DNA from: Triglochin maritima
Lineage: Eukaryota > Streptophyta > Magnoliopsida > Alismatales > Juncaginaceae
Reading direction: 5' to 3'
Length of the DNA: 64,000 nucleotides
Assembly (NCBI GenBank): GCA_963682175.1
Contig: OY821791.1
Span: forward strand, 15,900,542-15,964,541
Made by a program: the position numbers and the translations under genes. Shown here in pieces: positions 13,601 to 26,431 of the stretch; the first letter of the stretch is position 1; every line of letters begins with the position of its first letter. The notes beneath the pieces were generated by a model, which was given only the letters and a program-made list of their open reading frames with translations, was not told where the DNA came from and ran no database searches.

Positions 13601-14023
13601 TCTACAACATTCTATTCAAAAAAGGGCTCAACTTCTATTTCCACCGACAACAACAATAACTGGTTCGACTGTGGTGAACCTCAAACCTCTCCCAACCATC
13701 ACGCAGGCTCGCCTAGAAGAAGAAATAGAAGATGAGGCCAGAGAGAGGCTCGCGACAACGGAGACTAGGAGACGGATACGAGAGGATAGAGACATGCTCA
13801 TGGAACCGATGGATCACAATCCAATGTTTGACATGTAGTGTTCTTGAAGCATCACATGGTTGTACCTCCACTGGTCGCTTTTGTGTCTGTTTTTTATGCA
13901 TTTATCGTACTTTTGATAATGTATGAAGTACTTGCTCCTCGGGCCTTATTTGTATTTTGGTTGTTGTCTCGTAACAATCAAACTTTTTTAATTAATGCAA
14001 AAAACCTTTTCATTAAAAAGTAA
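10700..14023 (+). pseudogene. Degenerate LINE (non-LTR retrotransposon) pol
   Basis: L1-type reverse transcriptase motifs appear in scattered frames. AMAPRKASGLDGFNLYF lies near 11,350, SLSSQSTFLKGRPIVD near 11,640, RLRQGDPLSPLLF near 11,930, and the catalytic block as NADDN (family YADD) near 12,075. A zf-RVT-like segment (NKLLTRDQLIRRGALVNPIC) lies near 13,215. Upstream pieces at 10,800-11,140 fit the linker between endonuclease and RT. The end, roughly 13,860-14,023, resembles a plant LINE 3' tail with AT-rich sequence. Many stops make it dead. The left edge abuts the copia 3' LTR, and the N-terminal endonuclease is mostly missing. Confidence 0.75.
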
Positions 14024-14757
14024 GAAAACGACAAAATTAATTAGAGAAAAGGATAAGTACAATATAGTGTCATATCAATAATTGATTACGTGGTTGTTCA
14101 TAAAGAACATGTCCAAACAAAGCCATACGTCAAGTACGTATAAGGTTACATATCAACTGAATTATATTAGAAAACAAAATTACAATGGTTAGTAGAATCC
14201 TTTATCGTTGGAGGACCAATGGTGTGAATAAAGAGGTTAAGGCTGACTATAAAAATACAATTACCAAAGTTGAAACGATTATATTATGATATTACACTTG
14301 ATATTACACTTTTCAATAATCTTAAAAAGAATTATTTTTAACTTACATTATTTTTAACTTTTTTAGGGTTTTATTCTCACAACTTCATCTTTACAATTGA
14401 TTATTTGTAAAATGTAATAAATGAGTTAGAGAAAAGAGAGCAATTGATTTGACATTATGATTTTTTAAAGATGTGCTATGATTAAAAAGATCAAAGAGAA
14501 AAAGATTACAGCTAAATGTTGTAAAGTGAAAAAATTGACATGATAGAAAAAAAATTGTGGAGGAAGATAACAATTAATTTGACATCATAATCTTTTTATG
14601 ATGTACTATAATTGAGAAAATGAAAGAAAAAGATATTGTGGTTAAACATTGTTAAGTGACTTCGCAGAAAATAAAATTAGGATGATCTAAGTTGGACTAA
14701 ACTTAGGTATTAGATATCCTTTTTCCTTAAAATATGGACAAAAATACAAATAACCCA
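14024..14757. other. AT-rich intergenic region upstream of the helicase gene
   Basis: No gene is visible. It contains a degenerate tandem duplication: 14,437-14,520 and 14,562-14,645 share GAGNCAATTGATTTGACAT-like and GATGTACTATAATTGA-like blocks. It probably holds the distal promoter of the downstream gene. Confidence 0.4.
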
Positions 14758-14812
14758 CGACAAATCCAGCATCCTCATCGGTCGGATCCTTGTTCTTCTT
14801 CTTCTCAAAAAA

Positions 14813-14853
14813 ACCCAAACCCCTAAACCCTAAACCCCTCCCCAAACCCTAAC
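14813..14853 (+). promoter_or_regulatory. Telo-box cluster (AAACCCTAA) before the RH16-like ATG
   Basis: Two or three overlapping AAACCCTAA-type motifs sit within 45 bp upstream of the ATG at 14,858. Telo-boxes near the transcription start are established promoter elements of plant ribosomal-protein and ribosome-biogenesis genes. That fits the inferred role of the helicase. Confidence 0.7.
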
Positions 14854-14857
14854 GGCG

Positions 14858-17800
14858 ATGGAGACGAACGCCGACAACATCAAGAAGGAGGAGACCGACA
14901 CGGAGACCAAGGTGGAGAAGCCGTTGGGGTTCGAAGACCTCGGCCTCGACGCCCGCCTCGTCCGCGCCCTCCACAAGGAGGGCGTCGACGTCCCCACTCC
15001 CATCCAGTCCGTCGGCATCCCGATGATTCTGGTACTCCCTTTTGCATCTTCTCCAATTTTCTGTTTTTTCGGAGTTTTTTGTTTGTTTTTGTATTCGTTC
15101 CGGTTGACAGAAAAGCAAAAAAGTTGTAAATTTTGACCCCAAACCAAGGAGGATTGCTCATAAGGAATTACGGTTCCGTCATGTAAGTCGCCTCGTGGAC
15201 TCCTACCGAAAGCAGTATCTCTGGAAACGTTTATTGATGAGGTCCCATTTTAATGCTGTTCTCAAGTTAATCTTGGTCTGTCTCTGCTTTTGATGTAGCG
15301 GGTTGTGGCTCAATGAAAATTTTGAGTTGCATTTATGTGAGAGTGGTTGTGTTTCTGGCTGCTTACGAGTATCCCAACTCTCACCGACTGGGGCTAGCTC
15401 AGTTAGGAGTCAAGACCAGGGATCAAATCCCAACAGTCTCATTTTAATGATTGGGAGGTTGAGATTAAAAATTGGGGTGGGGATATTACATTTATAAAAT
15501 TCAAAAAACAACTCTCTTCCTTAGTTCCTTTATCTTGGTTTGGGAAGGTTTTTGTGCCAAATGATAAGAGTTCCAAATTTTCTTTCTTTTCCGAAGAAAA
15601 TATTAATCTGTATGGTGTCCTTTTCTCTCTTAGCTTTCTATCTTTTGCTCTAAGTTTGTCCTTAATTTTCAATTTTTGTGCGTTTGGTTTGTAAGCTGTA
15701 AACTTTTGACCTATTCATTGCTGTCATGTGAAATTGTATTGTTCTGGCTTAAAGCTTACTGAATGTCTGACCAATTTTGTATTTGTGATGTTTGGGTTTA
15801 TCTATTAGAACACCTGGAGGTCTGTGTTAAGTTGTTCTTCATTTATTACAGGAAGGGAAGGATGTCGTCGCTCGAGCAAATACTGGTTCAGGGAAGACTT
15901 ACACATATGTATTACCGATGTTGCATAAGCTCTTTTCTGAAAAAACTTCTGGAACTGCTCCGAGTGCTATTATACTTGTTCCATCACGGGAATTATGTCA
16001 GCAGGTATTGAATAGTGTCGATGAAGACTTACACTTACATTGCCCCGATGTTACTCTTAATTTGGCTTGTATCATTCATGTTTCTTTGCCATCTGGTTAG
16101 ATTCTGACTCTGATATATGTTTTCCCATTTTGGTGCTACTGTTATGTCATATCAAGGTTTGTGCAGTGACAAAGACATTACTTGATTACTGCAGAGTCCA
16201 ATTGAAAGTTGTGAAACTATTGAGTGATATGAACTTCAATGACATGGTGAGTGATCTCTTGTGCAGTTCTCAAAATGAAATTTCATAGTTGGATGCTTCA
16301 GCCGTCATATTATTCATTACATCTATATTTTAATTTATGCCCAAATATCTTCTATTTCAGAAAACAGAATTGTCGTGGCATCCTGAGATCGTGGTCTCTA
16401 CACCAGCATGTGTTTCAAGCTGCATGTCCAAAGATATAATTCAAGCAACTGCCCTTCAAAATTCACTATCAATGTTGGTTCTTGATGAGGTAAGGACTAT
16501 TGGACTAGTAATTAGGTGAAATGTTTTACATAAGTGCATCTGTTATCCTAGGGTATTATGAAATTGTTCTTCAATGCGGACTTAAGATGCTTTTAGTAAG
16601 TCTTGATATCTTTCATGCATTTCCTTGTTGTTTCACTAGTGACACCACGAGTAGTTGCCTTTAATTTCATGGAGTTTTTTTTTTCTTCTGGAAAATGCCA
16701 TTACATTTGTGATGTACAAAATCTTGATAATTAATTATAATTGACCTCTTTTTTTACTTCGATGGAATTGAAGCTTGATAGTTTGTAGAGGACCATCACT
16801 CAAAAAATAAGGTTTGTAGAGGACCTAATCATTCAAAACCAAGCATTTTGCACTAATTGCACTTTCAAGTCCATTTCAAAGTTGTCAGATTGATGTTCAA
16901 TATTAAGGAATTTTATACATCCGTCATCCATTTGGTTCAAATGAACATTCTGCTATGTTCCATCCATCTTCCACTGTTTTCTTGCGGCTATTCATGTTGT
17001 AGCTAAGTGGGATGTCCTGGCTTGGCCTTTTACATCTTTTGTTGTGTTAATATGGATACATACTAATCAATATTAGCAAAAAATGAAGAGAACTGATAAA
17101 GCCAACATGGTAGCTGATAATGTTTTAAAAATCATTACTGATTAAAAGAATGTTATTGAAACAAACAGCAGAAGTAATGTTTTATGTTTGTTTTAACCTC
17201 CAGGCTGATCTCCTTTTGTCATTTGGCTATGAGAAAAACTTGAAAGATCTCATCCCACATATTCCACGGCGCTGCCAGTGCCTGCTCATGACCGCAAGCC
17301 CAAGGTTTCTAACTGTAGTTCTTTTCAATTACCATATGTCTCTATAGATTTTTTTTGTTGTTGGTAAAAGCTATAAGCGCATATGCTCCCTTATGGGCTT
17401 GTGTTTTTTGAATGCTACTTGGTTGAGGGTGGTATTCATCAATGTTGGTCTCTGCATGATCTTGTATAATTCTTTTGTCAACTTCTTGTAGAATGATTAC
17501 AACCTACCAAATTTAATTTGATATTTGAATTTTAATATAGCAAAGGAAATAAGTCATCATATCGGCATTTTTCCTTGGTCATGTTGTTTGTAACATTATC
17601 TTAGTTCATTAAAGTTTTTTTGTCTCATCTTATTCCTTTCTTTATGTAATTTCTTACGAAGTGATTCTTCTACCGGTGCTGATGTTGAAAAGTTGAAGAA
17701 ACTTGTTCTTCATAATCCAGTAAGTTTGACTTTAGCCGAGGAAGGAAATGAAAAGGAAGATATTATCCCCAAGAGCATTGAACAATTCTCGGTAAGAAGA

Positions 17801-20800
17801 TATAACTCAATTTTTGATAGCTACACTCATTGCCTCCGAATGCCTAAATCAATGTAAATTCAAATTTGTTGATGGCCATCAGGCAATGTGAAAACTAGAC
17901 TTTCATCCTACTTAATTGTGTCAGCCACTGATAACCTGCTAAATATAATCCATTCTCTTTTGATGGATGGAGTAAAAGGTTCCTTTTAATCATTGAGCTT
18001 GTATGTGTAATATGTTGTCGTATCCACAGTCCACCATTGAGATATTTTTCGCCTACTACCACAAGTGTACTTTATCATAATGATTTACGTTATTTATCCT
18101 GGAGTTTTAGTTCAAGAGAGTTTTCTGTGCATTAGACATGTGCCAAGTACTTTTGATAAGTTGTGAATTTTCTCCTTCTGTTGTTTAGATGTTGTTGACC
18201 GGGGATACATTGAAATAAACTGTAAGGATGTTGTTGTTTAGTCCTTCCTTTCCTGAACCAAATACTATAGTTAACAATGCACTTCTTTTTAAGTCTTTCT
18301 TATTTACCTTTCTTTTATACTATCAATCAATCATAATACCTCTGTTTTTGTTGTTGAGAACTGTGGTTCGTTTGTTCCTACTTATGCGAATTTCTAACAT
18401 ATGTCCAGATATCTTGCAATGCTTGTGACAAGCTGCTATATACTTTTGCTCTTCTGAAGCTTGAACTTGTGACGAAAAAAGTACTCATCTTTGTAAACTC
18501 TATTGACATGGGATATCGATTGAAGCTTTTTCTTGAACAGGTATTGACATTCTTGCATCCCTATTTTATATCACTCATACATGACATTTGTGGCAAAATT
18601 TCTGCTTAAACGTATCGGTACCACAAGGTGTGTGGTGTTAGACCTACACCATTGATATAGTAAAATTGCTTCACTTGATATTTGACAAACAAGGTTAAGT
18701 TATTCTAATAATGACTTAATAAAGTGGCCCAAATTTTCAAATATCCTACTCCAAAACTAGCACACACTTATCACACTCTTCATACACACGGCGGGTGGGG
18801 GTTTGCAAAGCAACTCCATCGACAAGCACACAGAGTGTTGTGTTAGACCTACACCATTGATATAGTAAAATAGCTTCACTTGATATTTGACTAACAATGT
18901 TTTATTATTCTAATAACGACTTAATAAAGTAGCCCAAAATTTTGAATATCCTACTCCAAAACTAGCAAACACCTATGACACTCTTTGTACACATGACAGG
19001 TGGGGGTTTGCAAAGCAACTCCATTGACAAGCACACACATGCCCTCCACCTTTGCCGTGTGCACAAAGTTCTGGGTTGTGCACGAGTCCATCACCCGCAC
19101 AATGTGTGCTCGATGCAATAAATAATAGCTCTGGTGCAAGAGAATCTGATATTGAATTTCATCATTAGACTTGATTATAGAGTAATCTTAGTAATTACAT
19201 TAGTCTGGAACAGTAAGTTCGCTTGATTGGCTTGCCTTGTTCATTCTTTTGGGCCAGAGCATAAGCCAGACCAAAGAGGCTCACAATTTACAAGCTTGGT
19301 CAGTCTATTGACATGGCTGCATTTGTTAAGCTTTATATTAAAATACTGAAAGTTCTCGAAATGTGAGAAAAAGTATTGTGTTGCTAACTTGGTCACAGAA
19401 GAATGTTATTTGTCCTGAAATAACCAACACTACATATAGACACACCGTTCAAAGAAACAAACTACATATAGACAAGTTTAAATTCAATCAATTTTTAGTG
19501 CTTGCAACTGCAGTGAAAAATATAAGTGTTAGTGGGTCTAGCTGACCTTCGCCACTGAGTCATCTTGAAACAAATCACAGATCGGTATCGCCTGCCCTTG
19601 ACCCTCTCCATTTGACCAATATCACTAAGTTACCATCTTTTCCATCACCTAGTCACTAACTTGCATGTTGCTTCAAAGGTGAGTTATGCCTATTAGCTTA
19701 CAACATCATTGGATATTGAAAGTCTTGGGTGTACTATCCTATTAACATTGACAATAAACTTGGCCTATTTGTGGTAGGATTTTAGTTGTTTCATTTGCGT
19801 TTCATGGGCATGATATTTGTCATTTTGCCATTTACCTAGAAAAATATGCATGCAACTTATCTACAGAGTTTGATGTACTAAGATGTATTCTACTCTGTAA
19901 GGTTTATAGTTGATGATGTCATGGTGTTGGTATCATCAAGGACCCAAAGTCAATTATGTTCTAGTTGATGTAAATTATCATCTTTTTATATATATTACGG
20001 ATATGAATGGGCACTTGAACTTTGTTATTGACTAACTATATGTAAATGTGTGTTGGTACAGTTGTGGCCTTGTGGGTTAGTTTGGAATTCTTCGGTGGTT
20101 AATTTCCTATCTTGGTTGCCTTGTTACTTAATTATACATTCATGTTATGTATTTAATTATCTTTTACTTTTTTCACCGAGTAACTCTTGAGGCCTGGGTA
20201 TTATCCAGGTTGGTCTAAACTCTGCAGTGCTAAATGCTTATTTGCCACAAAACTCTCGGCTTCATATACTTGAGGTATGCTTATTTGTTTGAATGTAACA
20301 TGGAGAGTATTTTCTTTTTTTTCTCATAGGCTATAGGATCCCCCTAATGACACCTTGGTTTATGACTTATTGATGGAAAAGGTTTTGAATTAACACTATA
20401 TAGAAATTTGGCTTTAGTGATATGCTTTACTACTTTAGCTGCAAAAGTAAATTTTATTACTCCAAACAAACAGAACTCTGCTTCAGTGAAACATGCAAAT
20501 GTACGAACTTACGAAAGTTAGAATTCACCAAGAAGATAATATGAAATCAACTTATGTGTCAATCTAGAGAAACCACTTAGAGTAGAAACTATTGGGAAGT
20601 AACTAAAATAAAATTTTCTTCTTGAAATGGTATACCAACTTTTGAAAATAGTTATTCGTAGAAGGCCTAAGGTCATAGCCTGTCAAAAGATCGGATGCTT
20701 GTGTCAGTTATCCTTTCCCAAATTGAGTGTAGATCCCATATCACTAACCTGATAATGCATTTATTTTGACTATACTAAGATTTTCTTTTTAGAAAGCTAT

Positions 20801-23800
20801 GCATTCTCCATTTAATCAAATAACATTGTTGAAATTGTCCATAGCTTTGATAATTCATGAACTCGGAGCCAGTCCAACGTTTAGGGAAGCAAAATATGTG
20901 TCCTTTTACTTTATGCTATTTAACCACCCCAGCTAGTTTGGGATTAAAGGCTTTGTTTTTGTTGTTTATGCTATTTGACCACTCAGCTGAACTGTATATT
21001 GTGTACGAGTTGATAATAAGTTAAGGTGCATTATAGTTTCCCTACGTTACATATAGGTGATGGAAGGGGTGCATCTGCATCACATACAAGAAAATGATGG
21101 ATTTGGTGTTGAATGAGTGGTTTTTACCCAGATACCTGAATGTAAGTCAGAAAGTTAATCTACCAAATACAGAATCTGAAATAAAAGTCTCCACTCTCAA
21201 AACTCTAATCCATTGAAGGAAAATCTTCCATTCCGACAACCATGTTTTTGCAACGTAGCTCCTGTGCCTCTTTGTTGATTGATCACTATTCCCCTTCTCT
21301 TCATCGGCGTGGATTGTTTCCTTCTGAATATGCAATCTCCGTTTATTACAACCAGTGATTAAAACTCTCAGCCCATTAGTCACCTAAGTCAAAGATTGGT
21401 ACTCGAGACAATGTTCCAATTGAAGGATGTACAAATTTAAAAAAACCTAACTATACCCAACCAACCACCACAACAACCAAATCCAACCTTAAAAAACTAA
21501 TGATTGTAAAAAAATATGTTCTTTTTGGAAAGTTGACCACATTAGTCGTCTGCCTATTTAGTTAGATTAGTTGCCTGAGAGCCCCAGGCCTCCTACTAGT
21601 TGACTAGCAGCCTTTCAATCCTTGATCACGACCACTTGTCCACTCTTGTTATCGCCTTATTTCTTTTTATTTATTTTTCTAATGTTCTTTTACTTGTTTA
21701 TTTACACTTACACTTTTTTTCATTATTGAAGTATATTAGTGTTGGTATACATTTGTTCCATTATTTTGTACGGGGATTATTCTAGGATGCTGTTTATCTC
21801 ATCAATGTTTTACAGTGGTAGGGTTGTGTACATCCGACCCCCCCTTACCTCGCTTAGGCGGGAGCCTCTTCTGAGGCATTGGGGTTATGTTGATGATGTT
21901 GATGTTGATGATGCTGTTTATCTCATCAATGAGTTATTTTGGCTATTTCTTTGGTGACTTAATAATTTGATAGTTATGAGATTTCTTTCATGGTAAATGA
22001 TCCACGTACTGATGGCTTCTGTATCTTTGTGTAGCAATTCAATGCAGGACTGTTTGATTATTTAATTGCAACGGATGTCAGTCAGACTGGGGAGAAACAA
22101 TCTGAAGTTAAAGAAGCTCAGTCAAAAAAATCAAAAAGAAAATTTAGACAAAAACCTGATTCAGAGTTTGGAGTAGTGAGAGGAATCGATTTCAAAAATG
22201 TTTACACTGTAAGTCTTTATCGGAAATACACTTCTAATATTTGCATCTCTATGCACTTTACTTTGTTCTTAATCTTGCATTAGTCTGGAATTTTTTTTAG
22301 AAATAAAGTGTCTAGCATGTTAAGATAGATATGTACACTTATGGCTGCTTTTTTTGCACTGCTAAATTATGGTTATGCTTAAGAACTTATCTAGATATTA
22401 CTGAGCAATAACAAAAAAGAACTATCTAAACGATAGGTACCCAACTGAAATACAATAGGACCATGTTTACAAATTACAATTTAAAATTGTAATTTCTGTT
22501 TTCTCATGACTACTTGGTACTTGATTTTTTAGTTTGACAATTTTAGTTCTGTTGGTTTTTTATTGTCCTGATACTTTGGCTTTTATTTTTTAAAGAATAA
22601 AAACCCGATGGTGAAAAGATTTGGTGTTCATATAAATTTTTTGTTTAGTGGTTAAAAGTAATGAAGTTATTTTAAAAAATGTTAGATAACTTTTTGTATG
22701 ACCTTGCAATTATTTTATGTTCAAGTGGTAACATTTATATGATCATAATATATCACATTTCAGAATAGTGGCTTTCGTAAGTTTGATCAATGTTGAAGCC
22801 CATAGGAGATATGAGTTAGATGCACAGCAGCAAGATGAGAAGTCAACGTTAATAATTTTAATTTTTCAGTTCCTTAGTAAATATGAGGCTCCTGATAGGA
22901 TTCATGATGGATATAGGGCAAGTCGGTTTGAGGTGGATTATAAACTAGAATGTTTTTATCGGATTAACTGGATATTTTCACTTTATTTTTTGTCTTGGAC
23001 CATATGTTTTACTGTTCATTTGATTTCAGATTTCTCATCGTTGTATTTATTCATATGGCATTGCTGTTTGTTTTTTCCTTCACCTTTTATTTTCTCACAT
23101 TTAGTTTTTGATCTACTTTTTCAACCTTCTGTTGAAGCCATTATGTGTTCATTCATGATACCACAAATATACGAGTGTCATGCATGTGTCCATGTTCATT
23201 TTGACTCATTTAAATTGTGGTTCATGCTAACTTTCTAGTAACCAAGCGTCAACAATGTATTACAGGTTATAAATTTCAACATGCCCCAAACCTCTGCAGG
23301 ATATGTGCATCGCGTTGGGCGTACTGGGAGGGCCCACAACACCGGTGTAGCTATATCTCTTGTAAGTTCATGTTCAGCCATTCAGACATGCTCTTGTGGG
23401 CCTGAATTTTGTTTTTCCAAACCGAAAAGGCGAAAACCGTCTAATATCGTCATGATTGTTTAAGCAAAGTAGTTTTGTGTCCGTCTTGCTCTAATCCATT
23501 TAGTAGAGATTTTTTTGGCTCATACACTTTATCATTGCCGGTCTTTATGTAGTGCGAGATCTTCAGAATTCAGGTACCTTTGTACTGACTCTTTTTTTTA
23601 ATCTGGCTTGCATCTAAATAGTTAAACATTGCTAATGTTTTACAGCAAACGCACTTGTTTTCTGTTATCGAAGCTGCCTTTGTATCTTTAAGCAATTTTT
23701 TGGTAACTTCGTTACAATCATGGTCATAAAAAAGCTTCATCAGAAATTCAGAATCATTTTCTTATCCATGACAATTGACTGTTTCCAAGTCACTGAGTCT

Positions 23801-25647
23801 ATCATGATGAAGTTTGGTGCCTTTTTAATAGACAGCATAAACATTATAGCTCTTCTTTCTGGGAAATCTTTTCTTTTTTCATAATCAGAAAGCTAAAACA
23901 GCATACCGGTCTTCTATTTATATTCTCACTGTTGACTGTCCTGTCTTCAAACAGGTCTGTCCGGAGGAAGAAACAGTTTTCGAAGAAATCAAACTCCTGT
24001 TGCATCCTTTATCCTCCAACACAATTGTGCCATTCCATTTGCTTTCCCAGGATGCTGTGGAATCTCTCCGGTACAGAGTCGAGGTTAAGCATTTTGGTCT
24101 TGCAAATTGTTTGATATGTGATTCTGGTTTGCAAGGGTCCTGTTATTTTCTGCCACTGCACATTAACATGGGGTTACTTACTCACTTGTTTGATTTTGCA
24201 GGACGTTGCTAAAAGTGTCACAAAGGTTGCAGTTAGAGAAGCACGTGCCCAAGATCTGAGGAATGAAATTCTTAATTCAAAAAAGTAAGCTGTGAAACTA
24301 TTATTAATTTTCTTATTTTAGACTCTCTCCCTATCTTCAGTACAATTTTAACATTTATTCTTACAAAAATAGAATTTGGAGAAGCAGGTAATATTTGAAC
24401 GAGTATTTCAGCTGCATCAAGTTTTTCACATTTTGGTATACCAAATATAGTTCTGAAAAATTGAGAAATTTCAAATGTTTTAAGTTACTTTTTTGTTGTT
24501 TAGGTTGAAGGCTCACTTCGAAGATAATCCAAGAGACTTAGGTATTGAAGCTGTTGCCAAAATCTCCTAAAGACTATTAATTATTCATTGTTGAAAACAT
24601 GCCTAACATTTCTGTATCACAGATCTGTTGAAGCACGACAAAGTCCTCAGCAAGAAGCAAGCTTCTTCCCATCTTCGTGTAATACCTGATTATTTGGTGG
24701 ATCCTGCAACTCGGGAAGCCAGCAAACTTATTAAGCTTTCCCAAGCTGCTATTACTAAAAGTACTTCAAAGCGGAAAGGTGGGTTCAAGAAAAAAGGGTT
24801 CTCCAGAAGTAAAGATCCTCTCAAGAGTATATCTGCTGAGGTTAGTTCATTTTGCCTTTCCACCTACATTAAGTACATATGTGTGAGTACTCTTTCTTCA
24901 ATCTTGGATTCATTTATTTGCTTTGGATCTGCTTTAGTTGTTTGAGTCTTTTCTTTATTATTATGTTATATGTAAAATCAAAGTAATTTATTTTTTAGGC
25001 TATGCTTCTCGTCATTGTTGGATTGGTGGCTCCATTTCTCGTAGCCACGGCATTGTTTTTACGTTACAGAAAACAAAAATCAAAACTACAATTTGCTAGA
25101 TTGTCATGTTATCTGAGAATCTTAGAGATATATCTGAGGATGTATTTGGTTGATAATGCATGAAATATGGTAGCTTTTAAGTTTTAACCTAAATGAAAGC
25201 ACTATTTTTAAGTAGCTGCACCGCCAGTATTTTCTCTAGATATAATAATATTTGCTCCTTTTGTGGGTTTGCCATAAAGCTTGTTCCTTTGAGTTAAAAT
25301 GGAATAGAAAAGTATTTCCAGCTTGATGGTCTTAAAACAGAAATATGGGGTATCACATGATGTAAGCATAGATCAAGGAACATAAGAAAGGATAAGTGAT
25401 TGACTGCTGCGCTTTTTGCCTGTACATACATGCTGTGATTTCAACAACGTGTTTCTTATTCAAGTTCTCATAGTGTTTTATTGCTTTAATATCAGCTAGC
25501 TGATTTTCTTTCTGATGTTAATTCTACAATAATTATAATCTCAAAAGTGTATTCATGATTGGCTGTTTGCAGAAGAAACCGCACAAAGGGATGAAACAGA
25601 AGAACGATTACAGAGAAAAACACGGACAGAAGAAGGCCAAAGTTTGA
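14858..25647 (+). CDS. RH16: DEAD-box ATP-dependent RNA helicase, RH16/Dbp9/DDX56 family (15 exons)
   Basis: Exons read: 14858-15031, 15852-16004, 16157-16246, 16361-16489, 17204-17304, 17662-17791, 18409-18540, 20209-20274, 22035-22208, 23266-23361, 23955-24083, 24202-24284, 24504-24541, 24623-24840, 25573-25647. All junctions are GT-AG and in phase, giving 595 aa (Arabidopsis RH16 is slightly over 600). Visible motifs: Q motif F25...Q50, Walker A ANTGSGKT (67-74), DEAD (181-184, split by intron 4), motif III as TAS (212-214, usually SAT), VLIFVN (284-289), LIATD (335-339), a Lys/Ser-rich insert (about 340-374) as in other Dbp9/DDX56 proteins, RGID, and HRVGRTGRA (398-406). The C-terminal tail is basic. 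The family unwinds pre-rRNA in nucleolar 60S subunit assembly. The gene looks intact; the roughly 9 kb of intron carries SINE-like and duplicated sequence. Confidence 0.93.
15384..15500 (+). mobile_element. tRNA-derived SINE-like sequence in RH16 intron 1
   Basis: A box-A-like TAGCTCAGTTAGGAG (about 15,394) and a box-B-like GGGATCAAATCCC (about 15,419) stand about 25 bp apart, as in an internal RNA polymerase III promoter. They do not fold into a full tRNA cloverleaf. The following 80 bp are unrelated to tRNA and end AT-rich, which fits a SINE body. Confidence 0.45.
18630..19035. repeat. Tandem duplication of about 200 bp in RH16 intron 7
   Basis: Two adjacent units start near 18,630 and 18,833. 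They share GTTAGACCTACACCATTGAT, GATATTTGAC, ATATCCTACTCCAAAACTAG and GGTGGGGGTTTGCAAAGC. They differ by several substitutions, for example CGGCGGGTGG against TGACAGGTGG. Neither unit codes for anything recognisable. Confidence 0.75.
20925..20990 (+). mobile_element. SINE 3' end remnant in RH16 intron 8
   Basis: The segment CCCCAGCTAGTTTGGGATTA followed by a T/G-rich tail matches, from memory, the 3' part of TS-type plant SINEs ending in TTG repeats. Only the tail half is visible. Confidence 0.35.
21808..21930 (+). mobile_element. SINE 3' portion in RH16 intron 8
   Basis: GGTAGGGTTGTGTACATCCG, then a CCCC run, GCTTAGGCGGGAGCCTC and GCATTGGGGTTATG lead into GATGTT repeats. This layout is that of a widespread plant SINE 3' region with a simple-repeat tail. 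A shorter relative (AGGGTTGCGTACACCCGAC) lies at about 46,468. Confidence 0.45.
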
Positions 25648-26080
25648 TATATAAACCAAGCTTACGACGCAACCATTTCTTTGATTTTAGGGTAACATTA
25701 TATTAATTATTGATCCTTTACGTAGGAAAATTATTTATTGTCTATCAGCAGAAATTATTTGCGCCAGTTTCCTGTAAAGGTTTGTATGTGCAATTTTGAC
25801 CCGAATGATAAATTCTATTCATATTTACAAACGGCATTGGCATTTAGTTTCACTTTATGCAAGGTTAAGATCAATATCTGATTACTGGGTCAATGAGTCG
25901 CATTTCGTCAAGGATAATAAGCATCATTGTCAGTTTCGCTTAAGGTGTTCCATGCCTTTTAGGAGGGCTCCAAATTCGAAATTTCATATTGATTTCGTCA
26001 CATTTTGATCGTGTATGTTTTACTTCCGGTCATTCCTATAAAGTTTTCGAGTGCAAGAGTCCTACAGGCAGAACAAAAGG
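25648..26080 (+). other. 3' UTR and downstream spacer of the helicase gene
   Basis: AT-rich sequence follows the stop codon. It shows no conserved frame; the 70-codon frame at 25,796-26,008 has no recognisable features. It ends at the target-site duplication of the MULE. Confidence 0.5.
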
Positions 26081-26089
26081 TAAAAGTAA

Positions 26090-26125
26090 GGGTCGTTATA
26101 CATGGACGCGGGTGTCTGTGACGTT
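26090..26125 (+). repeat. Left terminal inverted repeat of MULE
   Basis: Pairs with 32,876-32,911. The shared core is TATACATGGACG against GATACACGGACG. The related MULE fragment near 39,995 carries GATAAACGACCGTCC at the same place. Confidence 0.65.
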
Positions 26126-26431
26126 TCCTACGTGACACTCAAAAGTTGATGAGTCAGCGTTCAGTCGGATTGACATATCATCCTTTCCAAACGTGTCTTT
26201 AATGACTTTTTAAATATATTTTTACGATTTTTCAAGTACGACGGTTACTTTCCAAATCCCAGATAAGACAGCGTTAGACACCTTATGAACGACCGTCCGG
26301 ATACTGAGAAAGATTAAAAATATCCAGATCGAAAAGGAGAGTTCTGCTTTCTTTCTCGTTGGATTACCTGTGAACGGAGAAAATGAACCTCTGAACCTAT
26401 TCCGCTTTCTTTCTTCCCCGCTAAATGATAA

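Noticed and set aside
14830..15161. Long minus-strand frames opposite helicase exon 1
   Set aside because: They are shadows of the GC-rich first exon; the plus-strand frame matches the DEAD-box Q motif.
15384..15430. Possible tRNA gene (box A and box B present)
   Set aside because: Acceptor stem and anticodon arm do not form; the spacing and 3' body fit a SINE.
22768..23238. Plus-strand 156-codon frame in helicase intron 9
   Set aside because: Composition is that of an AT-rich intron. It contains no conserved helicase sequence, and the flanking exons splice in phase without it.
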